From Pontederia crassipes (Eukaryota > Streptophyta > Magnoliopsida > Commelinales > Pontederiaceae): a DNA stretch of 64,000 nucleotides. The notes beneath the pieces were generated by a model, which ran no database searches, was not told the origin of the DNA, and saw nothing but the letters and a program-made list of their open reading frames with translations. Of the stretch, positions 23,435 to 34,019 are shown piece by piece. Each line of letters begins with the position of its first letter. Position 1 is the first letter of the stretch. The stretch spans positions 11,127,501 through 11,191,500 of the forward strand of contig CM060195.1 in NCBI GenBank assembly GCA_030549335.1, given 5' to 3'. Position numbers and translations under genes: made by a program.

Positions 23435-24360
23435 CTATCGACAATCATTCAAGTGTGACATAATTTCTACATTATTTGCAAGTTATAGTAATTAAATATC
23501 GAAGAACATTTTAAACTTTAAATAAAATATGAGGCATATGAGGCATACACGAAGAACATTTTAAACTTTAAATAAAATATCGAATAAACATATTAAACTT
23601 TAAATAAAATATCGAAGAAACATCATAAATAGTAATTAGAACTAATCAAGAGCATCATAAACACTAATATGAACTAAAAATAAATACTAATTAGAACTAA
23701 ACAGGAACATCATAAATACTAATTAAAAGTAATCATATTTGCACTATAAAATAACAAATAAGAAGTAATGAATGAAATATAAAGTAACAAATTTAAAAAC
23801 TTTACGTGTTTAAATAACTACTACAATAAGTAGAATTCATATTTCATTGCCAACACATATAAATAGTAATAACTTAAAAATAAATAACTTACGTCGTTTG
23901 GAGTGACAGAGACAATAAAGTAATTCCAAAATATGCATTTAAATCAAACATAAGACAACAAAACATATGAAGACCAAATTTATGATACCTCAAGCAACAA
24001 ATCAAAGTACTGTACGTAAAATTAAAATATATTAACATACAAGAAGCTTGTGGTTACTGATCGATATTACTGCTATTGTGAAATGGATCCCCAAAATTCT
24101 ATGCTTGTACAATACATAATTTCTCTCGCACTAAAATCCTAACTGAAAGCATGTACGCATTATCCAAATTCGACTCGATCTACATGTTCTTTTGCACTTA
24201 TAAGATCCCAGTAAAATATATCACTTCTCATTCATGCTAATAATGAAATTATTATGTACTTAGAAGACAAAGAATCATCGGCTAAATGCTTTATTGCTAA
24301 TGATCTCTAACAATCAAGATGAACATAATGAGTTGCTTATAGACTTCAAAAATTGAAAAA
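23435..24360. other. AT-rich non-coding interior of the CACTA element
   Basis: No coding frame is seen. A segment around 23490-23640 repeats AAACTTTAAATAAAATATCGAA about three times. It probably corresponds to the TNP2 leader or an intron of the CACTA element. Confidence 0.4.
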
Positions 24361-24899
24361 AAGAAAAGAAAAGATCTGGTCGACGTGCCGGTTCTGGCCG
24401 GATCAGTCCGGAGGCCTCCACGGCCGGTTCTGGCTGCCGCCATGGACAGATCAGGCCTATGCGCACGGCCGCATCGGGCCTCCGCGCGCGGTCGCATCGG
24501 GCCGCCGCGCGGAGAGGGCTGATAAGTCCGCCGCAGTGGCCGGATCTAGCCGTTGCCACGGCCGGATCTGGCCGACCGTCGCGAGCGCATTGCAGATCGA
24601 GACGGAGGGCGGAGGCTAGGAGAGAGGCCGGAGGATGAGGCTGGGGAGCGTACCTACGCTGGAGACAGAGGTTGCAGAGGCAGCGGCAGGTCGAGCTGCT
24701 GGCGGCGCATGACGGCTTCACTTGTTCAGGCGGTGGCAGGACGTGCGCGAGGGGAATACAGGCGGCGGGGGGTCTAGATCACAGGTGCCGATGGTCCAGC
24801 TGGCAGGCGGCGGCGGAGCACGGATGCCGGCGTCAATGGAGGTCGCTGCCTGATCGGAGATCGCTCACGATCGAATAGAAGAGAGGGAAACCGAAATAG

Positions 24900-25553
24900 T
24901 GATAGTGGGGTCGGATATTTATATAGTCCATTTCCGACAGTCGAAAAGTAGGTAAAGACATTAAATTATTAATTCAAATTCAGATGGTCAAACTCGCTGG
25001 ACGAACCTCGAAACTTTCGACGGTTCTCCAAACCGTTGAAATTTTTGACGGTTTTAACCATCGAAATATATAATATTATATATCAAGTGAAAGATAATTA
25101 TATAAATTATAAATCTTCCCCTTTCGATGGTCAAAATCGTCGAAAACATTTAAAATAGAATTATATAATTCTGACGAGTCCGATCATCGAAATATCGATG
25201 GTTTCATGAAACGTCGCAACTTTTGAGAACCGTCAAAAATGAAAATATAGATAAACCATTAACGTGAAGATATTTCGATGGCTGATACGTGGACGTCAAA
25301 ACTTTCGAGAAAAACAACCATGTAAACTGATCACCCGATTTTAATATCTTCGACGGTTACGATCATCGAAACTTCCCATCGAAAGTTTCAATGAATTTTT
25401 AACCGTCGTAAGTTCAGACGGCTAAAACCATCGAAAATTATCCGACGATAATTTCAATGGATAATTCGATCAGCCGAAAAATTCGTCGGTACTTCAGACG
25501 GATTTACACCTATCAAAAACGAACCATCGGAAATCAGGGATTTTCTTGTAGTG
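24900..25553 (-). repeat. CACTA subterminal repeat zone (GACGGTT..AACCGTCGAAA type)
   Basis: Short inverted units of the kind GACGGTT-NN-AACCRTCGAAA recur many times between about 24990 and 25530 and stop just before the TTTTCTTGTAGTG terminus. In En/Spm such subterminal arrays are the binding sites of the element's own DNA-binding protein. That role is inferred here. Confidence 0.75.
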
Positions 25554-26504
25554 AACCATGAGAAACTCCTACGCTCGGACCCTGGAAAATTTTTCCCACG
25601 GCTCGAATTGTGAGAATTTTTTTCCCACGGCTTCGACCGTGGTAAGGCTTCCCACGGCATAAATTGTCGCAAAATTTAATTACATTCCCGCCCTTATTTC
25701 CCGCTACATTTTTGCTCACTCCATATATATCTCTCCCTCTCCCCTCTGTCTTTCCATGTCAGGTCTCTCTCCCTCCTCTTTCTTTCTCACCCTCTCTCCT
25801 CTCTCTCTTTCTCTTTCCATCACACGTCTCTCTCCTCTCTATCCCTCCTCCTCTCTCTTCCTCGACTCCGGCGAGCATCTCCGGCGGCTCCAACAACCAC
25901 CTCCGGCTCCCTCTCTTGACTCCGGCTTGGGGGTGGTAGATCGGGCCGCCACGGCTGGATCCCTCCTGTGGGTGGCAGATCTCGTCTGCGGGCAGTAGAT
26001 CGGGCCGCCCGCGGCCGAATCTTACTTGCGGGCGGTGAAACAGGTCACCCGCGGCCGGATCCTGCCTGCGGAAGGTCGATCGAGCCGCCCGGGCCGAATC
26101 TTCTTTTTTTATGTTTGAAAAGACTTTTCCGACGATTGACATCGTGGGAAAATCATGTATTTGTGAGAAGTTTGCAGGGCTAAAGCCATGATAAAAGCTT
26201 CCCTCGGCGTGGGAAGTTTACCACGGTCCAAGCCGTGGGAAGATTCCCACGGTATGGGCCGTGGGAAACATTTCTCAATGCCCAAGACGATGGCTCAGGC
26301 GGCCTAAGTCGTGGCAAATTTTTTCACGGCTCGGACTGTAGGAACTTCTGGCGATTGTAATAGAGTCATGAAAAAATATTTGCGACGTACAATTTTTTGA
26401 CGATTCTCTTCTGCGGAACATCCGTCGCAAACTGAACTTTGCGACGGATTTTTCACAATTTCCGATGGCTTGGACCGTGAGAAAGAATAATTTTTCTTAT
26501 AGTG
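25554..26504 (-). mobile_element. second, non-autonomous CACTA-type element (CCCACGG family), left end missing
   Basis: The right edge TTTTTCTTATAGTG (26491-26504) is a CACTA terminus in inverse orientation. Units such as CCCACGGC-N-GACCGTGGGAA are found near both the left (25560-25680) and right (26140-26480) sides. Between them are a pyrimidine-rich tract (25720-25870) and a GC-rich part with GGGCCGCCC repeats (25930-26100). No transposase is present. The left terminus is not visible, because the neighbouring CACTA element ends at 25553 directly against the repeat zone. Confidence 0.65.
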
Positions 26505-26509
26505 TCAGT

Positions 26510-26804
26510 TCCCAGGTATCAGTTAATTAAGTTAGAGATTGTAATGATCAACTTGAAATTAAGAAAGATGTATTCCTTAGGGTAAAAGAATTGGGTTCCC
26601 TTTCCATTGATGGTGGATCTTTAATGTTTTTTAAGCTAACAATGCAGAGAAAAATGAAATTAAAGACATTTCGAAAGCGAATTCAGAAAAAGTCAATAAC
26701 ACGTCAAGTAATAGTGTGGATGTTCTAACAGAAGGTGTCCTGAAAGAAATAGCAACTGGTGTGCCTATTGGACCATCCAGTTACAGATTCCTTAGCATGA
26801 CTTA
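26510..26804 (+). pseudogene. unidentified 3' gene fragment, exon-like
   Basis: From about 26564 a frame reads EIKKDVFLRVKELGSLSIDGG. A credible acceptor (CTAACAATGCAG, to 26647) is then followed by an open terminal exon containing NNTSSNSVDVLTEGVLKE and ending YRFLSMT and a TAA at 26804. The flowing frame and acceptor suggest the last exons of a real gene whose upstream part was cut off by the CACTA elements ending at 26504. I do not recognise the family. Confidence 0.35.
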
Positions 26805-27344
26805 AGTTTAAGTCTAAGTAAGTAGGCATTGCCAAGAACTTTTCTTCTCAACCAATTTATGTTGAGAAAATAATCATGTTGAGATTGCAATCTTTAGGCG
26901 CAAAATGGGACAACTCATAGGCAAAGAAGGAAAAAAAAAATGTGATGATAAAAGGTCTCACAAATGAACCTTATGATTCCAGCATTAATGTCACCATTCA
27001 ACACTATCTGAACAATTCATGTATACCTTGTTGACATAGATAATCGATAGATAGTACTTAGTCCAGCTAGCTAATGACTTATTAAATTAGAACAACCACA
27101 ACTCGATCGGTTAAAGAAACAGAAATTATAATTAATAAGCTCTCATCAGAGTAATTAATTACAGAACCGCTTTTTCTTTCTTTCTTTTTTTCTTTTATTT
27201 ATTTTAAAAACAATGAAGAAAGAATGGTATGACCAAAGTGCACACACGTCACGAAACTAATTGATCTACTTCTTATGTACTAATTTTCAGTTGGTATTTT
27301 GTATTATGTGCAGGATAAGTAAGTTACTACCATCCTATACGTTA

Positions 27345-27845
27345 TTACTGTAGCAAGGAGACCTGGCGCTGCAGCCTCATCTGCTGATAGAACTTAGCTA
27401 TGAACACCTCGGCCTTCACGTCGATGCCTTCGTCTTCCTCTTCGCAGCCGTTCAGTGACTCCACTTCGAAGGCGTCGTCTGCTTCGTCCTCCCCACCGGT
27501 CCCGGCGGGAACCCTGTTATTCTTAGTCTTGTACTCTCGTCCGAAGAAGAAAGCGTCATCTTCGTCGGAGAAGAAGCCGCCGTCCGCCGGCGTGATGCAA
27601 GGAATTCGCCGAATCCACATCGAGGGAGCCCTGAACTGGAACAGTGGTGTCTTCTCGAAAGAGAACTGCCGCTCAACGTAGTAGAGCTTGTCGGGCAGGG
27701 CGCGGCGGGGCTTCAGGCGCTCGAAGACAAAGGCACCATGATTGAACGCCCCGCCCTTCCTGATCCACAACACGGCCAGCCGCAGCCTGCGCCATGCGCG
27801 GCTGCCCAACACAGAAGTGGCAGCAGTGCTCCTCTTCTTCGCCAT
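27345..27845 (-). CDS. DUF761-domain protein, 166 residues, intronless
   Basis: A single uninterrupted frame with a basic N terminus (AWRRLRLAVLWIRKGG, residues 17-32). It then has a conserved core (YYVERQFSFEKTPLFQF, 56-72; WIRRIPCITP, 77-86), an acidic low-complexity stretch (118-140) and a C-terminal DUF761 block (VKAEVFIAKFYQQMRLQRQ, 143-161). This layout fits the plant-specific DUF761 family, small proteins mostly of unknown function. No signal peptide or transmembrane segment is evident. It is GC-rich against AT-rich flanks, and a TATA-rich block lies 70-99 bp upstream of the ATG. It is the only ordinary gene in the window that looks intact, and its length is normal for the family. It lies between CACTA remnants. 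Confidence 0.88.
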   Translation of the reverse strand: MAKKRSTAATSVLGSRAWRRLRLAVLWIRKGGAFNHGAFVFERLKPRRALPDKLYYVERQFSFEKTPLFQFRAPSMWIRRIPCITPADGGFFSDEDDAFFFGREYKTKNNRVPAGTGGEDEADDAFEVESLNGCEEEDEGIDVKAEVFIAKFYQQMRLQRQVSLLQ

Positions 27846-27914
27846 TTAATGCAGTGTATACCGGATCAACAGATAGCTGTATTAGATGAACTCTTATAAT
27901 TTTCGACCGATGGT

Positions 27915-27944
27915 GTATATATATAATATATATATATATATATA
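27915..27944 (-). promoter_or_regulatory. probable TATA region of the DUF761 gene
   Basis: A run of alternating TA about 30 bp long sits 70-99 bp upstream of the start codon at 27845. That is a plausible distance for a TATA element with a short leader. The exact TATA box within the run and the transcription start cannot be fixed by eye. Confidence 0.5.
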
Positions 27945-27945
27945 G

Positions 27946-28790
27946 AGGGTTTTCGTTCTAGTTCATACATGTGTGGAAGTGGAAGGTGGTTGCTTAGACG
28001 CATTTCATCCGTGAAAGGAACAAAAGTAGTGTAAAGAGAAGTTGGGACCTCAAAACAGACAAAAACGCCAAGGCCCAAGGAGAAGAAGCTTCCTTCGCGC
28101 CGCACGCGGTTTGCTACTTTTGAGTTTTGGCAAGGGGTAAATCTTTTCTTCAAGTCTAATATGCAAAGGGCGGACCAAACAATAATAAAATATATTAAAT
28201 TAAGTTATTATATTTCAATCATATAGAACTCAAAAGTTCAATTAAAAATAACAATCACGAATTAATAAAATTATACGGACAAAATATTTTGCATTCAATT
28301 AGTAGTTATGTACATATATATATCAAATTCACAACTATAAGAATCAAAATTATATATATTCCATAGATTAAAATCCTTTTAAGCATTAATTTAATATAAG
28401 AATATTCTTCTTGACAATTTTGTTATCTTTGTTTTCTTATCCACGAAATTTTATATAAAATAAATAAAAATGTCAATGTTAAAATTTTATGACAAGATTA
28501 TATGCTCTATAAATATAAAATACAATGAGTGGTTAACTATCTAATTTGAGCTTATTATGTATTAAAATAAAGGAAATTAAATTTTCTGATGCTATATTAT
28601 ACTAAAAATATTATAGTTTCATACGTGGTATGAATAGTCATGTCATATTTTCATGCAAATGTTGCTTTCAATTATTTTTAAAGAAATTTTATCAAAAAGT
28701 CATATAAAAAACTTTAATGGAATTATCTACGTTCCTTAAAGAACATTGTACATCCATTATTCGGGAATAAGATATGTCGATTAGAGTCTT
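27946..28790. other. AT-rich intergenic sequence upstream of DUF761 gene
   Basis: Positions 27946-28150 may be promoter. Beyond that the sequence is AT-rich and without a recognisable gene. The 95-codon minus frame at 27866-28153 runs through the TA repeat (IYIYIYYIY) and is rejected as a gene. Confidence 0.45.
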
Positions 28791-28794
28791 CAAT

Positions 28795-30170
28795 TATAAT
28801 AATAGTGTGCAAGATTGAAAAAATATTTTCACCTTTTTCATCCACCACTTGATTGTACATCTTTCATATGAAACAAAAGTTAAAACCCAATTCAATATTG
28901 ATGGATGTATCCATTTGAAATATATATTATATTTGAAAAGGACGAAAAAGAATAAAGCAAAGATATTCGATGGCTCTACATGTGAAGCATATTTTATTAA
29001 GGAGGCGTTCAACTTCACTTCAATGTACTTTGAGCCACAAATACAATTATGACATATGCAACTTCTAAGAAACAATAATGGTGGTGAAGTTAACAAAAAT
29101 AGTTAACACATGTTCAAATACCGATGTCATCTTCTTGGTGAAGGATGCAAAGATATGTTAAGCAACAGAGATCTCAGTTTCGTTGAGAATTATGTGCTTG
29201 CAAACTATAGCGAGACAATATCTTGAATAAGAATATTTATTTAATATGTTATATAGTTTGTATAAATTATTAATATATGATTACACTAAATGACAAATTT
29301 TGAATTAAAAAAAATTGAAGACTTACAAACATTTGTTGAAAGTAAGAGACAAACATTTTGCCGACTGGTGAGAAGTGAAGTGAGAAGTCTTTTCTATTGT
29401 TCGCAGATATCATTTTTATAATTTTAATCGACTTTGTTTTTCAACACTTTATAGGTTATCAATGACAACCACAAATTTGAGAATTCGAGATTTTGGTTAT
29501 GGACCATACAAACAAGTTTGTAGGTAATGATACAAATTTCATACAAAAGAATATAGCCAACAACGTTCAACTATTAATAGTGTCATATGTGTTCTAAGAA
29601 GCACGTACGGGGACTCATTATATTACTAAGCCATATGTAGAAAAAATCATAGAGTTGACCTATTTGAAAATTGTTGAAAAAAGATGTGGTACTAAAATGT
29701 CATTGATTCGATTTAGAAAAAGGAGGTAGGTTCAATCAAAATTTTAAATTGGCGGATATTAGGTCTCAATCGAGACTTCAATCATAGGATCCATTTGTAT
29801 TAGCAGAACATGTGCAACAAGTGTGTTACACTAAGTATCTATCGAAAATAACCAAGGATGAATGGTGGGCATCATGCAAGGTGAGAAGTAGATTATTCTT
29901 AAGAGAAACAATGGTAGATGATCGTGAAACATCTTCCATATCCGATGATATCCCCATAGATGTTTACTATCAAGAAGTTCGAGTGAACGAAATCATTGAT
30001 GTAGTCGAAGAAGTTGAGAATATTAACGGATGACACTTAGTCAATGAAAGAGTTCAATTCAAATGATAATTTGCAAGTGAACGTTGACAAATTTATTGAC
30101 GATGATTTGAACCAAGGTTATAGTAACGATGATCAAGATGATGAAAATGAGTTAGAATATAATACAAGCG
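28795..30170 (+). pseudogene. CACTA TNP2 transposase, C-terminal part (DUF4218 and DUF4216 regions)
   Basis: At 28800-29050 the frame reads CKIEKIFSPFF, then IVHLSYETKV and YILYLKR, then EAYFIKEAFNFTSMYFEP. This matches the DUF4218 region of plant TNP2 proteins, usually HLPYEAKL, RYLxTLKxYVRN, AYIxEEA. A further part at about 29500-30033 (YKFHTKEYSQQR; later DPFVLAEHVQQVCYTKYL) matches the DUF4216 region. Stops and frame changes interrupt both. It is on the plus strand and is the opposite half of TNP2 to that preserved at 22653-23434, whose orientation differs. It is therefore most likely a separate element, although an inversion is conceivable. Confidence 0.75.
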
Positions 30171-30689
30171 ATTGAATCAAACAATTATTTTAACAAACTA
30201 TAAAATTATATGTTTTTAATAAATTAAATATAATCATGACACGAGTTTGATATTTTTGAGGTATGATTAGTAGAGATCGAGCTTCTATATTGTCTCATTC
30301 TTATATGCGGTCACTCCATATTAGTGAGACATCTCGATCACCATATAATATACTTATTATGTATTTGATTTATATCGACATCTAATTTATCATTAACTTT
30401 TTGTTTTGACAAGACATGTAGTCACATAGCAGGTGCTCTATTGGTGAGCCGTCTCGACTGTGCGATGATGTCTGACATGCATCGCATATCATACAAGGTT
30501 GTTTGTTGTGTATTTAATTTATCTTCTACATGCAACATTTTTAACTATTTTTTTTATTTTGAAGGTGATAGTACGTGGCCAATGAGACATGTAGACACTT
30601 TGTCACATTCTAGCATCTGCTCGACACGACCACATGATCAACATATTAAGTTAGGTTATTTATTATGTATTTGCATCAATCATTTTTTA

Positions 30690-31870
30690 ATTCAATGGTA
30701 ACAATTGTCACACCATCGATGGGACATGTAGTTGAATCATCACATTCTAGCATTCGCTCAATCGGTGGGTCGGCACCACCTCAGGATGCTGATCAAACTA
30801 CCATTGGCCAGGTTACTAATGGATACTGCGTGAGGTGAGAACATTATTGCATATATCTTTTATTTAGTTTGAGTTGGTATAATACTAATGATTTATTCCT
30901 TACTAGTGTTCATCGATCATCCCAAAACTTCTCAGCCTAACCCCGCCGTAGGGGATGACGATTCCTCTTTGATTGAAGAAAAGGAATTTCACGATAGTGG
31001 GATGATCACCGTTAATAATATTCCTCAGTCATAAGTTAAATAAGTTTTACAAATTTTATTATAGTTCAACTTATAATTAGAAAAATATTTTCTTTATAAA
31101 GTTGCAGGACCAATTTCATACCTGCTTCTATCGTGTGGGGTATTAGTGCTCTTGTTATCCCCCACTTGCCAAAAGGAGCAGATCCTGGAAAGATGTCCCA
31201 ATTGAAGTGAAATGACATCTTTCACATGTTTACCGTATAATTATATTTTTCGTGTTATGTAATTTATTTTATATTATTTTCAAATTACTACCTTTCATAA
31301 TTTTTTTAGAAATCAAATTATTTTCGTCCGAAACTCGATTTTGGGAGGATACATAGATTCTTCAAGGAGAAAGCTGTGAAACACCTCTAAAATTGATTGT
31401 ACAAGTTTAACATGGTTGTCATGTTTGCCAGCCTGAGTAGAGCAAAAATGTCCAAAGCATATTATGCGTCCAGTTTGGGAGTCATTATGTAGAAAATAGT
31501 AAGTAAATTTATATTTGAATTATTTTACTTTATTTATCATTTTACAAAGTCCAAAATATTTGATGTTAATGTAGGAAGAATGAGGATTGTAGAGAAAGTC
31601 TCAAACAACAAAAACTAATAGACTTTCCAAACTGCAACCCTTATACATACTAGAGGCCATCCGATTGGACGAGTATCGTCGAAGCATCATAATGCACATG
31701 CAAAAAAATGTTCAACTTTTATTTTGTATTTACTTATTTTTTTAAGTTTAAAAATTTACTGCAGTAGGAGAAAGAATGGGATCTTATTGATTTTCGTGTG
31801 ATATATGATCATACACATAAGAGTATGAAAACCAATGACTTGGTCACACCTATTGTCCATAGAGTTTTGA
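30690..31870 (+). pseudogene. TNP1-like / Ptta-En-Spm gene of the second CACTA, decayed
   Basis: After TNP2 on the same strand come a serine- and histidine-rich start (ESSHSSIRSIGGS) and a segment with a poorly preserved WxxxYKFNM-type block. Then follow AKMSKAYYASSLGVIM, NNKN with LIHTRGHPIG, and FRVIYDHTHKSMKTNDLV at 31800-31850. This order resembles the plant Ptta/En/Spm transposase-like domain, where a repeated K/N stretch, a H-T-G-G motif and F-x-x-T-H occur. Several introns or stops break it. It ends where the LTR at 31884 begins. Confidence 0.5.
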
Positions 31871-31883
31871 TATAGCCTTTACA

Positions 31884-32978
31884 TGATATAGATTTTAGAA
31901 CAATTTACTCCAGATCAACCGAATTAAACTCTATAGTCCACACTTCTGCAAGTATATAGGTCACCTAGAAATCATGAGTGTCGTATCCACGTTGATTTAG
32001 ATTTTATTTTCTATAAATTTTAAATCACAAGCACAACGACTAAGGAGAATTAAAACAAGAATCGAAGGGATTTTAAAATTATTAAGATGAAGGATCACTT
32101 CTGGGATAGAATGGACTATCATTACCGGAATGGGTCTTCCTATGAGGATGATGATCTTTCTATCTTTTACTTTTATATTATATATTGACTATCTCTCCTA
32201 TCATCTCTTCGATTTCTCTCTGAGCTTGTAAGAAACGCCGAGGACAATCGATTAGAGATGTGGATGACTAATCTGATCTTTCAGCCTTAGTTGGTGCAAC
32301 TAGGGATTTCATAATCTAAGGATCGGGAATTTTACCTCTAATCTTAAACAAGGTAGTACAATCTTAGATAACTTACTTAGTGTAGGAGACTATCATGCTA
32401 CAACACAAAGTCAGTGGACCTCTCGACTTTTTAACATTTAGAGAGCATAAATTATCAATGGTACGAAAATAGGAAATATCCTTTCTTTCGAATAAGATAT
32501 CACACACAAAAGAGATCTTTCTATCTAAATAGGTTCAAACCATATACATGCCATCAACATTTGGATAATAAAAGTATCTAAGAGTTCAGCTAAGAAAAGT
32601 CCAACTAGCCATGTAATCACATCCACCCACAGAAGATGAAATATATATTTAGCCCCACATTGTCCTGTATGAAATCAGAATTTGTTTTTGCATCCTCCTC
32701 ACATTCTCTTGTGATCTTTAGTTTTAAAAAATGTCCATGCTCAACTTGTCCTTGTCCCCCTTGAGCCCCCTTGCTTTTCTCAGCTCTCCTACTTATCCTA
32801 TATTCTGCTTCCTATTTTCTCTCTGCAATTCAAAATTTAAAAAGTTATTACCATTTTCATTAAAATTATTCAAAGTTGATAAAAAGCACATATTAGCCAT
32901 ATAATGTAATTCTCATGCAGAAAAATGTTTAAAATGGCATCCGATAATACATATAGAAATGAAAATGAGATGTGATCA
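31884..32978 (-). mobile_element. 3' LTR of a second Athila-like Ty3/gypsy element
   Basis: The left edge TGATATAG and the right edge TGTGATCA give LTR ends TG..CA of about 1.1 kb. On the minus strand the LTR starts TGATCACA directly after a polypurine tract, the same junction as in the full element at 50604. The LTR body (GTGTCGTATCCACGTTG near 31980) resembles an end region of the other Athila LTR but is not otherwise similar, so this is a different family. The 5' LTR is not in the window. Confidence 0.65.
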
Positions 32979-32993
32979 AATTCCCCCAAACTT
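32979..32993 (-). other. polypurine tract of the second Athila-like element
   Basis: Minus-strand AAGTTTGGGGGAATT lies immediately before the LTR start TGATCA. The matching tract at 50604 reads AGCTTGGGGGAGTT. It would prime plus-strand DNA synthesis. Confidence 0.75.
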
Positions 32994-34019
32994 AAGTTGT
33001 TGCTTGCCCTCAAACAAAAGTTAGAAATTTAAGGCAAATCACGATAGTGTAAGAGACACATAGGGAAAGAAATCAGCTATGACAGGATGAACTCAGTGCA
33101 CATGACTTGCTTAAGAATTATTTAGCTAGTATAAATTAGTTAATTGTACCTACAGTCATATCACTGAAGCAATAATTCTAAGAAAGATTAAAGGCCTTTA
33201 ACCATGTCCTTAACATAATTCAGACTTTCCCTTAGTTCTAAGGATCCTTTTCAAGAATTTTAACATTTTCTAATTGTCTTTTCACTTGATTGCTAAATTC
33301 CCCAAACTTAGCTTAAGAGTAGTCGGCCAGATAGAAAATATGCCATCAACTCAATAATTAATAGTAGTAGAGTATATTACATGCATCACTCTTTAATTTT
33401 GATAGATTTGGAAAAATATATGCCTTTCAGAAATAATTATAAATAATAGCGAGCATATTATATGCATCATACTCTTTTCAATTTTGTTTTAGTATTCCTC
33501 ATGGCTACTTAATCCAAGATTGTTGTGGGGGGGGGGGGGGGGGGGGGATTGTTGTATAAACTTTCTATCACTTATGAGGGATTACAATTATGATATTGAG
33601 GATCATTAGTACGAAGGGAATAGAAAATGTCATGGACAAGTATTGGTGCTTTGATCTTATTCAGGGTGCATTGTAAAGTTCAGATTATTTTAGTTTAGGG
33701 ATGTTCAACAATTTGTGCATAAGATACATCCTAAGTTTGACTTGTATCTCTCCTATTGCCTTCTAACTAATGTATGAAGTTCAAGTACATAAAGTTTAGA
33801 GAAATGAGTCAACTCTTACTTTCTGATGATAGTTAAAATTAAAAAAAAATTCAAACCTTTAAACAATGAGAAAATTTATCATGAAAAAAATGACTGCAAT
33901 GAAAACATTTTGCTAAAAACAATTATAACGGAGAGAGTTTACGAGACATGCCAAAGGTTGGCGTAAACACGGAGATGAGAATGGAAAAGTACCAACCGCC
34001 TGCTCCCCCAATCTTAAAA
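32994..34019. other. non-coding 3' part of Athila-like element, with a 21-G run
   Basis: The sequence next to the tract (TTGCTTGCCCTCAAACAAAA) parallels that at 50625 in the complete element. No ORF is present. At 33527-33547 there are 21 consecutive G, flanked on both sides by ATTGTTGT or similar. Confidence 0.5.

Larger units (their letters stand above)
21935..25553 (-). mobile_element. internally deleted, truncated CACTA (En/Spm) element
   Basis: The right edge TTTTCTTGTAGTG (25541-25553) is the complement of the plant CACTA terminus CACTACAAGAAAA. Inward on the minus strand come a subterminal repeat zone (24950-25540), a GC-rich leader (24370-24880), the N-terminal part of a TNP2-type transposase (23434-22653) and part of a second TNP1-like gene (about 22600-21937). 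This is the usual CACTA order, but most of TNP2 is missing. The left terminus was not found, because the copia LTR begins at 21934. Confidence 0.8.

Noticed and set aside
24297..24878. Several 66-135 codon ORFs in GC-rich CACTA leader
   Set aside because: Multi-frame openness from composition; the arrangement matches the non-coding leader in the related fragment at 46.8-47.1 kb.
25664..26183. Serine/proline/leucine-rich ORFs at the second CACTA element
   Set aside because: They are translations of a CT-rich tract and GC-rich repeats.
27866..28153. 95-codon minus ORF upstream of the DUF761 gene
   Set aside because: It passes through the TA-repeat promoter region and has no conserved domain.
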